DNA of 64,000 bases from Nitrospira sp. UBA6493 (GTDB taxonomy: Bacteria; Nitrospirota; Nitrospiria; Nitrospirales; Nitrospiraceae), in assembly GCA_002435325.1 (NCBI GenBank), contig DJMJ01000041.1, positions 137,329 through 201,328 on the forward strand, read 5' to 3'. Made by a program: the position numbers and the translations under genes. Shown in pieces: positions 34,649 through 42,419 of this stretch (position 1 is the first letter of the stretch; each line of letters opens with the position of its first letter). The notes below the pieces were generated by a model. It was not told the DNA's origin. It searched no databases and worked only from the letters and a program-made list of their open reading frames with translations.

Positions 34649-35111
34649 CGCTATCGCGGCTGTTTCAGGTGCCACTCGTGACTCTGCCACCCTGTGCGTT
34701 TACGCTCAATGGCGACATTCTCTGCACCAGCGCTTTCAGCGGCAGCGCCAGCCTCTCGTTGACTCTCACCCCTCAAGTGAAGGGAAACGAATACTCCCAC
34801 TGTTGCACTTGTCACCAGCACCGTCCTGGCTGAATGACCTGTAATGCCTCACCGGTTCCATTTGCATCACAAACTTCGTAAGTTTTTCTACATAATCCAT
34901 TGAAAACAGATCGTCGCGTTGTTTCTTATCTTATCCAGTCATTGGCACAGTCCCTGCTCCCTAACAAATAAAGGGAGGTTTCCTGTTCTTCACCCGATGA
35001 GGAGAGGGTTCGTATTGCCTGGCAACGCGGGCAAACACCTGACTCTGACATTGAAGAGACCGCCGACACAGCTGAATAGATCCTGTTTCTCAACACGAAA
35101 GGAGCGCCCTG
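34649..35111. other. 463-bp gap with a possible Cys-rich ORF remnant
   Basis: No confident gene. A 54-codon frame at 34669-34833 with a GTG start encodes a Cys-rich peptide (SLSLTLTPQVKG then YSHCCTCHQ), which could be the remnant of a larger gene. The rest is richer in A and T than neighbouring genes. A Shine-Dalgarno match (AGGAG) for the metalloprotease lies at its right end. Confidence 0.3.
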
Positions 35112-36140
35112 ATGCGAAGGACGTACGATTCAACCCTGAAAGCCACCGTCACCCTCGATGATGCAGGCCACGTGCGAGGGCTCAACCACCTCGATGAATA
35201 TCGAGAGATAGAGAATCTCCGCGGACGCGAGGCCGCACAGGCCTATATCCTCGAAATCGCTGGGCCCCTCAACATCGCCCCGGAGACGCTCCGCAACCTC
35301 GATCAACCCATCTCGTACTTCGACCCTCTGACCCAGGAGATTGAATACCGGTTCAGCGAGGAAAAGGCTGCGTTCGACGCCGTGACCTATGCCTACTATC
35401 AAACCTATCTCAATCTCCCGGTCTGGGGTGCCGGCATCACCGCGACCATCAAACAGGCGCCGGCGCGTGCCGTCGCATCGACGAACACGAGCGCGCTGGG
35501 CATCGACGCCGCTATGCCATCAGCCCAGGCAATTGCCTGCTATCGCCGGTTGTTCGCCACTGCCGAGAAGGCTGACCCCGCTCTTTCTCGCTTTGTGGCC
35601 AAACAATCGAAAGCCTCCGAGATAAGCGGCGCTCGTCTGCTGACCGACATTCTGAGCAAGGCCACCAAATCCGCGAAGGAACTCACCGACAAGCAAACAG
35701 CCTCCCGGCTGATTCGTGGGCGCTTCTTCGTCTACCGCTACGAGGCGGCAAGACGCATCACCGACCACCCTCAACCAGAATCAGCACCAGGCCCCAACGC
35801 AAAGGAGAAGGCCACGACGCAACCGGGTGACCGGCCGCTCTCCGGCACGCCCCCGACGCTGCCCCTGCCACCTCTGCCCAAATCCATCCGCGACGGAGAG
35901 TGGTATGTCGTGGCCGAACTAATCGTGCACCTGCCGTTCGAAGGGCGCCCGATGAACTGGCGCATCTTGATGGACGTGGAGACCAACTCCGTGCTCTATG
36001 CGCGGGCGCTCATTTCCCCGGTGAACGGGTTGATCTTCTCGGCCGATCCCATCACCTTGACGGCAACGCCGCTAATTCCCCTGCCGCCAACACCGCGACG
36101 CTCAACCTGGTCCGCAGCAGTGCCACCCTGCCAGGTCTGA
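35112..36140 (+). CDS. Large metalloprotease-like protein, N-terminal part (frame broken)
   Basis: The ATG at 35112 follows AGGAGCG. The product begins MRRTYDSTLKATVTLDDAGHVRGLNHLDEY and reads well to DPITL at about base 36056, with a FTP/pro-domain-like part (YYQTYLNLPVWGAGI) and an EWYVVAELIVHLPFEGRPMNWRILMDVETNSVLYARAL strand set (given as WYVVAELIVHLP and WRILMDVETNSVLYAR), a pattern usual in pro-peptides of fungalysin/thermolysin-type proteases. After that the residues are out of frame. A single base loss near 36056 restores the reading into the next part. No signal peptide is seen, which is odd for such a protease. Confidence 0.75.
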   Translation: MRRTYDSTLKATVTLDDAGHVRGLNHLDEYREIENLRGREAAQAYILEIAGPLNIAPETLRNLDQPISYFDPLTQEIEYRFSEEKAAFDAVTYAYYQTYLNLPVWGAGITATIKQAPARAVASTNTSALGIDAAMPSAQAIACYRRLFATAEKADPALSRFVAKQSKASEISGARLLTDILSKATKSAKELTDKQTASRLIRGRFFVYRYEAARRITDHPQPESAPGPNAKEKATTQPGDRPLSGTPPTLPLPPLPKSIRDGEWYVVAELIVHLPFEGRPMNWRILMDVETNSVLYARALISPVNGLIFSADPITLTATPLIPLPPTPRRSTWSAAVPPCQV

Positions 36141-38059
36141 CCGCACCGGCGCCCGGCAGCAATCAAGCGCTCACGGGAAGTTACGTGCAAATCTCCGATT
36201 TCGAACTCGCGACAGCTGCCCCGCCCACTGAAGCACCAGGAACCAATTTTGATTATCAGGCCCGCACCAACAATTTCGCCGCGGTCAACGCCTATTACCA
36301 CTGCGACCGCTTTTTCAGGTTGGTCGAAAACCTTGGCTTTCCCCTCAGCAGCTACTTCAACGGCACGAGCTTCCCGGTTCCCGTCGATCATCGCGGGCGA
36401 TACGGATCGGTCAACGGGATTGAGCGCAACGCGTCCTGCTCCGGCGATGGCGACGGCATTGCCAACGTCGACTTCGAGCTTGCGGATCTGACCGATACCA
36501 CGAATCCCATGGGGATTGCCGCCGACTGGCGGGTGGTCCTCCACGAACTGGGCGGCCACGGCATTCTGTACGACCACGTTGGAACGGCCAACTTCGGATT
36601 TGCCCACAGTGCCGGCGACAGCTTTGCCGTGATCCTCAACGATCCGAACACCCAAGCCACCGATCGATTTGAAACGTTTCCCTGGGTCAGCTTCATCGGC
36701 CGGCGTCATGATCGCACGGTAGCGGCAGGCTGGGGCTGGGGAGGCAGCCAGGACCTCGGCGGATATAACAGTGAGCAGATCCTCGCCACCACGATGTTTC
36801 GGGTCTATCGCTCCATCGGCGGGGACTCGACCAGCCTGGCGCGGCGGGAATTCGCGGCCCGCTGCATGGCCTACCTGATGCTGCGCGCGGTGGGCACCCT
36901 CACCCCGACCAGCAACCCGAGTTCGCCCGCGCAGTTCCTCAGCGCCCTGCTCACCGCTGATGCCGGAAATTGGACATCGGAAGGGATCTTCGGCGGAGCC
37001 TATGGAAAGGTATTCACCTGGTCCTTCGAAAAACAGAACCTCAATGGCGGCGCCAAGCCCACCGTCGATGTCTACATCGACGATGGCCGGGCCGGCGAAT
37101 ACGACTATCTTCCCGTTCATTGGGCCACCACCACAATCTGGAACAGGCGTCATGCCGATGGGGGCACCGGACACGAAGAAGCAGCGCTGGGGGAAACTAA
37201 CTATGCCTATGTAAAGATCAAGAACCGGGGCACCTCGGTCGCCAACAATGTCATCGTAAAGGGCTACCACTGCAAACCCTCGGCCGGGGTGCTCTGGCCC
37301 AACGATCTGCAACCCATGACCACAACGCAACTGTCGGCCGGCACACTCCAGCCCAACAACGCCGAAGAAAAGACGGTCGGCCCATTCGAATGGACCTCCG
37401 TCACCAACGCCTGGGGTCACGACTGCATGCTCATGATCGTGTCGGTCACCGGCGACCCCAGCAACGTCGACAACTTCACAGCGGGAGAAGTCGTCGAGGA
37501 TTGGCGCCTCGTGCCGAACGACAACAATGTCGGGCAGCGCAACGTGACCCTTGTACCGGGCAGCGGACTGCGTGGTTTGATCGCCGGACTGCATGGCAAA
37601 GGTTTCTGGGTCGGCAATCCAGGACGCACCGCCGCAACGATTGCCGTCACAATTGCGCTCCCGCCGCTGTTGGCCCGCCGCGGCTGGCGAATCGAGTTGC
37701 GTGACATGCCGTCCAACGGGATACGCCTGAAAGCCCGCGAGCAACGGCTTGTAACCTTCGCGGTCCATGCGGGCGAACCCTTCACCAAGGCCGACGCTAT
37801 GGCCACGACCGAACGGGATATTGTGGTCACCGCGACGGCAGACGGCGCGACCACCGGCGGAATGGTCTACCGGATCGACCCCGAGATCGATATGCCGTTT
37901 AACGACCGCACGCCAGATGACCGCAAGGAAGGGTGCCGCGACAAGGCCAAACGCCTCCTTGAGTGTCTGGACCTGCCCAGTGGCAAGGTGAAACGGGTGC
38001 GCGTCCGCAAAGTCGCCATCGACGTGGAGATGGGAGAAGACGACTGCTGTTGCGACTAG
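36058..38059 (+). CDS. Large metalloprotease-like protein, C-terminal part (frame broken)
   Basis: Continuation of the previous part; the frame is open from 35900 and homology starts at the restored DGNAANSPAANTATLNLVRSS. The zinc motif HELGGH lies in WRVVLHELGGHGILYDH, with a candidate third ligand in FAHSAGDSFAVIL, like M36/M4 proteases that use a Glu or Asp of an E/A-GxSD block. Later segments (WTSEGIFGGAYGKVFTWSFEKQ; NYAYVKIKNRGTSVANNVIVKGYHC) suggest a CARDB-like beta domain after the catalytic one. The C-terminus is Cys-rich (EDDCCCD). No intact start is at the frame's left end, so it is unlikely to be made alone. It is followed by a strong hairpin. Confidence 0.75.
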
Positions 38060-38075
38060 CGTTACCTTGAGCCGG

Positions 38076-38119
38076 CGGCGAAGCCGATCGCTTGTGCACA
38101 CAGGCGGTCGGCTTCGCCG
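38076..38119. terminator. Strong hairpin after the metalloprotease gene
   Basis: A 16-bp inverted repeat (CGGCGAAGCCGATCGC against GCGGTCGGCTTCGCCG, one G-T wobble) with a 12-base loop, 17 bp after the stop at 38059. It lies between convergent units and could stop both. Confidence 0.75.
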
Positions 38120-38242
38120 GGCGCACAACAAGCAGGGAAAATGAGCCGAAAGATAGACGACGGTCGGGTATGGAAGAAGGGTAACCGAACCGGTATGAGC
38201 AAATGAAGAAGACCGGGGTGAGAGAAACAAGTTTCCGGTAAC

Positions 38243-38356
38243 TTACGGCTTCTTCTTGTTCTTCTCCGCCGGGGTCTCCGAAAACAGCAGCCAGCCGAGC
38301 ACGATAAATCCAATAGCGACGCCCGTGACGGCCAACCAGGTTCCAAGCTTATCCAT
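38243..38356 (-). CDS. Small single-pass membrane protein (37 residues)
   Basis: The ATG at 38356 follows directly on the TAA of the thioesterase gene (TAAATG), so it is surely co-translated with it. The peptide has one transmembrane helix (LAVTGVAIGFIVLGWLLF) and a Lys-rich cytosolic tail (EKNKKKP). No family is recognised; at this length it could be a regulator or a chance frame, but the exact junction with its neighbour and the neat membrane profile support it. Confidence 0.55.
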   Translation of the reverse strand: MDKLGTWLAVTGVAIGFIVLGWLLFSETPAEKNKKKP

Positions 38357-38758
38357 TTATTTCCCTTTCGTGGCACCAGACTGTAGCGCGGCCACCAGCC
38401 CCTTGTCGAGGCGTTTTACTTTCCCGTTGCCGTCCGTCGCGGCAAGACGCGCGGAGCCTTCGACCACCACCCGCCCACTCGTCTTCTCGCGCAGCACATG
38501 AGAACACGTGAACGAGGCGGGGGTAATATCGGAGACGACCGTCTCGATCAGGATCGTCTCGCCGTAGCGGGCTGGCGACCGGTAGTCCACCTCGGTCCGC
38601 ACCACCACAAACACGGTGCCTTCGGCCATCAGCCCCGCGACAGAGAACCCGCATTGCTCGATATAGTGGGTACGCGCCCGCTCAAAATATTTGAGGTAGT
38701 TCGCGTAATAGACGACCCCGCCGCAGTCGGTGTCTTCGTAGTAGATGCGGATTTCCAT
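38357..38758 (-). CDS. Acyl-CoA thioesterase (YbgC/4-hydroxybenzoyl-CoA thioesterase family)
   Basis: Hot-dog-fold thioesterase of 133 residues. It starts MEIRIYYEDTDCGGVVYYANYLKYFERART, where the catalytic Asp of YYEDTDCGGVVYYANY is the family signature (D-T-D-x-x-G-V-V-Y-H/Y-x-N-Y-L-x-F). The rest (RTEVDYRSPARYGE) is also typical. It overlaps the upstream CARF gene by one base (TGATG) and precedes the 37-residue protein. YbgC proteins usually sit beside tol-pal; here the company is different, so a link to lipid metabolism or envelope stress is only a guess. The longer upstream frame (to 39028) is a shadow of the CARF gene. Confidence 0.88.
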   Translation of the reverse strand: MEIRIYYEDTDCGGVVYYANYLKYFERARTHYIEQCGFSVAGLMAEGTVFVVVRTEVDYRSPARYGETILIETVVSDITPASFTCSHVLREKTSGRVVVEGSARLAATDGNGKVKRLDKGLVAALQSGATKGK

Positions 38759-40014
38759 CACGCCACCAGCGATGGAAACTTCGGCAGCGACGAATCGGTC
38801 ACCCCGGTAAGCTTGAGCACGATATCGTAGAGCTGCTGCACCCGTTCGGCCTTGATTGGCTCGAAGCCATGGCCAAACACAGCATGGTTGGCCGCGTCGA
38901 GGAGGGGTTTCATCATGGGCCAGTCGCGCAAGAACGCCTGACCGAGTTGATCCCCCAGTCCGGCAAGCACACGGAACTGACTCTGTAGCGACAATTTGTA
39001 TTTGCCGTCGATGTCTTCCAGCCAGCATGTCCGGCAGGACTCCTGAAGCGCCTGTGGGAGTTGCTCCGGCTGCACATCCCAGCTCTTGATCTTGTATTGT
39101 TTGAACAGTTGCCGCTGCGCGAAGGCTTCGAGCGCCCGCACCAGCGCAACCATCGCCGCTTCGGGATCATGGCCTCCGTGGAGCCGACGACCGGCGTGCG
39201 CGAGCAGATCCAGCGCCAGCGAGTCCTTGACGGCGGCGGGATCGAGCACGAGGCGCTCGAGAAATCCGGCGTTGGCTTTAATCGCCGGCAGCACCGCCTT
39301 CAACCCCGGAGGCCCGCCCCAGAGCGAGGCCATCTCCAGCGCCTTGGCGGCCGTCTTCAATTTCTCCCAGGCCTGCCGGTAGTGAACCCGTTCCCAGAAA
39401 TCGTAGCCATCGGCGAGATCGGCAAAGGCGCGGTAGGTCGGTTTCTGCCCGCCGCTCACTCGCGCTTCGATCTCGCGAAAGACACGGGCCGACGCCGAAA
39501 AGAGTCCGCGATTGAACAGCTCGGACGCCTCACGCCGCGACACGGTCGCCACATCGTCCCACAGATTGCTCTGCACCCACCGCACTGGCCGGCCGTTCAG
39601 ATCAATCGCCTCGGCATCCTGGCCCTCACTCCACGGCAATAATGAAATCGTTCGTGAGCTCACAGGCAAGGTAACGAGCGTCAGGGCTCCGGCCATAGCG
39701 GGTGTCGCGCCCGTCAAATCCACGACCAGCTCGCCGGAATGCACCTCCCACGTCTTCAAAAGTTCGGGCAGCGCATTCGCCAACGCGTGGTGGCAGGCGC
39801 TGACATCCGCCGCCTCGGCGAGTGTGATCCAATCCCAGCGCCGGGGCATGCGCTCGATCTTCGGCTGAATGGCGGACTCCACCAGCCCTTTCGCCGGCTC
39901 CGGCAACACAAAACAGAGCGCCTCCGGCTGCAGACGATTGATCACATAGACGGCTGCTTCCGCATCATCGGTAAACGCCACCACTAACGCTTGTGTCGAT
40001 TGTTCATGAGCCAT
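38758..40014 (-). CDS. CARF-domain protein, TIGR02710-like
   Basis: A 418-residue protein with a Rossmann-like N-terminal CARF part: ALVVAFTDDAEAAVYVINRLQPEALCFVLPE, then VVDLTGATPAMAGALTLVTLP, in place of the DLTGGTKxMSxA motif of CARF domains. The helical C-terminal part has RRLHGGHDPEAAMVALVRALEAFAQRQLF and ANHAVFGHGFEPI, which look like the TIGR02710 family of type III CRISPR-associated CARF proteins. In active HEPN ribonucleases this last motif is RN-x-x-x-x-x-H; here the Arg is Ala375, while Asn376 and His382 remain. No cas gene or CRISPR array is in the window. The gene leads a three-gene operon. Family assignment is by motif memory only. Confidence 0.65.
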   Translation of the reverse strand: MAHEQSTQALVVAFTDDAEAAVYVINRLQPEALCFVLPEPAKGLVESAIQPKIERMPRRWDWITLAEAADVSACHHALANALPELLKTWEVHSGELVVDLTGATPAMAGALTLVTLPVSSRTISLLPWSEGQDAEAIDLNGRPVRWVQSNLWDDVATVSRREASELFNRGLFSASARVFREIEARVSGGQKPTYRAFADLADGYDFWERVHYRQAWEKLKTAAKALEMASLWGGPPGLKAVLPAIKANAGFLERLVLDPAAVKDSLALDLLAHAGRRLHGGHDPEAAMVALVRALEAFAQRQLFKQYKIKSWDVQPEQLPQALQESCRTCWLEDIDGKYKLSLQSQFRVLAGLGDQLGQAFLRDWPMMKPLLDAANHAVFGHGFEPIKAERVQQLYDIVLKLTGVTDSSLPKFPSLVA

Positions 40015-40023
40015 CGGGCGCGG

Positions 40024-40052
40024 ACTATAGCATTGCCTCCCGACCTGTTCAA
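40024..40052 (-). promoter_or_regulatory. Predicted promoter of the CARF operon
   Basis: On the minus strand: TTGAAC (40047-40052), 17-bp spacer and TATAGT (40024-40029). The -10 ends 9 bp before the ATG at 40014, predicting a near-leaderless transcript. Confidence 0.6.
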
Positions 40053-40091
40053 TTCACCTGAGAGAGCGCGCGTGAGATTGGCGCGTCTTGT

Positions 40092-40120
40092 TTGACAGGA
40101 CTGCAGCCCTCGCCTAGAAT
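40092..40120 (+). promoter_or_regulatory. Predicted promoter of gmhA
   Basis: Consensus TTGACA (40092-40097), 17-bp spacer and TAGAAT (40115-40120). The -10 ends 9 bp before the ATG at 40130. No Shine-Dalgarno sequence exists between them. Confidence 0.75.
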
Positions 40121-40129
40121 CGGCCTTCT

Positions 40130-40708
40130 ATGAACGACTTCATCATCAAGGCGTTTGCCGACAGTGCCAGCGTCAAACAGCAGTTTGCGCGCGACTACGC
40201 CGACCGGATCGCCCAGGTCGCCGCGCTGATGGTGGCGGCCTTCCGCGAAGGCCGCAAAGTCCTGCTGTTCGGCAACGGCGGCAGCGCCACCGACGCCGCG
40301 CACATCGCGGCTGAATTCGTCGGGCGCTATAAACGGGAACGGATACCGCTGCCGGCCATCGCCCTTGCCACCGATATTGCCGCCATCACCTGTATCGCCA
40401 ACGACTATGGCTACGACGAACTGTTCGCCAGGCAGGTGCGCGCGCACGGCCAGAAAGGGGACATCGCCATCGCCATCAGCACCAGCGGCAATTCGCCGAA
40501 CGTGTTGAAGGGCGTCGAGGCGGCCCGGGCCTGCGGGATGATCACAGTCGCCTGGACCGGCGGCAGCGGGGGAAAATTGGCAGGGCTTGTCGATCATCCC
40601 TTCGTCGTGCCCTCAAGCGCCACTGCCCGCATTCAAGAAAGTCATATTACCCTCGGCCATGTATTGTGCGAACTCGTAGAGGAATCACTCCTTGGCCACG
40701 CGTCCTAA
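40130..40708 (+). CDS. gmhA: D-sedoheptulose 7-phosphate isomerase
   Basis: First enzyme of ADP-heptose synthesis for the LPS inner core, 192 residues. It has the SIS-domain sugar-phosphate fold: VLLFGNGGSATDAAHIAAEFVGRYKRER, AIALATDIAAITCIANDYGYDELFARQVRAHG (both cited in part, FGNGGSATDAAH and IANDYGYDELF), ISTSGNSPNVLKG and the end ARIQESHITLGHVLCELVE with the catalytic His. Unlike the E. coli protein, the order GNGGSATDAAHxAAE is also typical of the family's diderm form. It has a near-leaderless promoter and leads an operon with two further genes. Confidence 0.94.
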   Translation: MNDFIIKAFADSASVKQQFARDYADRIAQVAALMVAAFREGRKVLLFGNGGSATDAAHIAAEFVGRYKRERIPLPAIALATDIAAITCIANDYGYDELFARQVRAHGQKGDIAIAISTSGNSPNVLKGVEAARACGMITVAWTGGSGGKLAGLVDHPFVVPSSATARIQESHITLGHVLCELVEESLLGHAS

Positions 40709-41684
40709 CCGGACTTCTCCACAGCGGCCGGCGCCCCAGCTGATTCCCCCGATCGACGTGTCGGAACTCACGACCTATCCTCTAAAGAAGCGCCACAGCA
40801 AAGTACGGGTCTCCGACTTCGCGCAACCCTGGAGGCGCGGCGGCTCGTTCGCCCAGTTTGCGGCGTCCCTGCCCGATCTGCTGGCCGTAAAGACATTGCG
40901 CGCCGTGGCCGCTGCCATCGCGACGGCCCACAGCCAGAGTCGACCGGTCATCGTGGGCATCGGCGCGCATGTGATCAAAGTCGGGCTCAATCCCATCATC
41001 GTCAATCTGATGGAACGCGGCATCGTCACCGCCGTCGCAATGAACGGCGCCGGCATCATCCACGATTTTGAACTGGCGCTGACGGGCCATACGTCGGAAG
41101 ACGTCGAGGCCGAGATCGACGACGGCCGCTTCGGCATGGCCGAGGACACCGGCCGTATTCTGAACGAGGCCATTGCGCGCGGCGCGCAGAACGGCCAGGG
41201 ACTCGGCGAAGCGGTCGGACACTCCATCAATCGCACCCAAGGTCAGTTTCGCCACAAGGCGACGAGCATTCTGGCGACCGGCGCGCGGCTCGGCATTCCG
41301 GTCACCGTCCATGTCGCCATCGGCACCGACATCATCCACATGCATCCCTCGGCGGACGGCGCCGCTATCGGGGCGACCTCACTGCTCGATTTTCGCCGGC
41401 TCGCCGCCGTCGTGGCCGGCATGGAAGGCGGCGTGTATCTGAATGTGGGATCGGCTGTAATTCTTCCGGAAGTGTTCTTGAAGGCCGTCTCATTGGGCCG
41501 GAATCTCGGCCATCCTCTGACCAAGATCACCACCGTGAATATGGATTTCCTGTCGCATTACCGGCCTTTGACCAATGTCGTCCGGCGCCCGACACAAAAG
41601 GGCGGCAAGGGGTATACCCTGACCGGTCACCATGAGATCATGCTACCACTACTGGCAGCGGCGGTCCTGGAGCAGCTCCGCTAA
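40692..41684 (+). CDS. Deoxyhypusine-synthase-like protein of unknown function
   Basis: A 330-residue protein overlapping gmhA by 17 bp from a TTG at 40692 (a GTG at 40758 is an alternative). Segments VIVGIGAHVIKVGLNPIIVNLMERG, AVAMNGAGIIHDFELALTG and VTVHVAIGTDIIHMHPSADGAAIGATS look like an NAD-binding, deoxyhypusine-synthase-like alpha/beta fold. I do not know a characterised homologue. The gene lies between gmhA and a SprT-like gene, and genes of this type next to heptose genes suggest a role in sugar or cofactor metabolism, but that is inference. Confidence 0.65.
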   Translation: MATRPNRTSPQRPAPQLIPPIDVSELTTYPLKKRHSKVRVSDFAQPWRRGGSFAQFAASLPDLLAVKTLRAVAAAIATAHSQSRPVIVGIGAHVIKVGLNPIIVNLMERGIVTAVAMNGAGIIHDFELALTGHTSEDVEAEIDDGRFGMAEDTGRILNEAIARGAQNGQGLGEAVGHSINRTQGQFRHKATSILATGARLGIPVTVHVAIGTDIIHMHPSADGAAIGATSLLDFRRLAAVVAGMEGGVYLNVGSAVILPEVFLKAVSLGRNLGHPLTKITTVNMDFLSHYRPLTNVVRRPTQKGGKGYTLTGHHEIMLPLLAAAVLEQLR

Positions 41685-41699
41685 CCCGGCGCCGGCGCC

Positions 41700-42419
41700 A
41701 TGACACAATCCTCCTCCGAAAGCCCTCGTTCAACCTCTATACAATGGACCGCCGACCGTTTGCAGACCGAGTGGCGTTCGCTTAACGAACGCTATTTTGC
41801 CGGAACGCTGCCGGCGATCGCCATCGTCTGGAGCCGCCGCCTCACCTCGTCAGCCGGCATGTTCGTCAGCCATGGCGGTCCTCGGCCGCGCCTGTTGGGC
41901 GTGCTGATCCCCGCGCATCGGATCACGCGGGAGATTCGTCTCTCCGAACCGCTGCTGACACAATTGTCCGAACGAACCCCGTACGCCGAGCAAGAACTGC
42001 TGAACACCCTGGCGCACGAGATGATTCACCAGTGGCAGTTTGACGTCCTGAAGCGGAAGCCGAATCACGGCGCAGACTTTCTGCGAAAGATGACGGAAAT
42101 GAATCGGAGTGGGCTGGTGTCGATTACGATCTACCACTCGCTGAAAACGGAAGTGCAGGCTCTCGCCCGGTTTGCCTGGCGCTGCACAAACTGCGGCCGG
42201 ATCTACCGCCGCCAGCGCAACACGATCCAGCCGCGGCGGCACGTGTGCGGGAGCTGCCGCGGCCTTTTACAGAAAGAGACAAGCCCTGATCCAATGCCTC
42301 CTCCTCCACCGGCTCCGTCCAAACCATCTGCCTTCCCGCAGCCTGTCATGCCCCATCACACACCCCAACTGACGCTGGATTGGGATACGCGCGCCCATGA
42401 CCGTGATCTCGCTCGCTAG
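41700..42419 (+). CDS. SprT-like zinc metalloprotease domain protein
   Basis: A 239-residue protein of the SprT/Spartan family. The zinc protease motif is LLNTLAHEMIHQWQFDV, with a downstream His of NHGADFLRKM as third ligand. A Cys4 zinc ribbon follows (WRCTNCGRIYRR then HVCGSCRGLLQ). The C-terminal tail is Pro-rich and ends in LTLDWD. Family members act on protein-DNA crosslinks in eukaryotes; the bacterial role is not known. It starts 15 bp after the previous gene and is the last one in this operon, ending 4 bp inside the convergent kinase gene. Confidence 0.85.
   Translation: MTQSSSESPRSTSIQWTADRLQTEWRSLNERYFAGTLPAIAIVWSRRLTSSAGMFVSHGGPRPRLLGVLIPAHRITREIRLSEPLLTQLSERTPYAEQELLNTLAHEMIHQWQFDVLKRKPNHGADFLRKMTEMNRSGLVSITIYHSLKTEVQALARFAWRCTNCGRIYRRQRNTIQPRRHVCGSCRGLLQKETSPDPMPPPPPAPSKPSAFPQPVMPHHTPQLTLDWDTRAHDRDLAR

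Noticed and set aside
35996..38230. Long minus-strand open frame of 744 codons
   Set aside because: Antisense to the metalloprotease gene with its HELGGH motif; the product has no recognisable domain.
38758..40014. CRISPR array or cas operon near the CARF gene
   Set aside because: No regularly spaced repeats and no other Cas-like product were found on either side.
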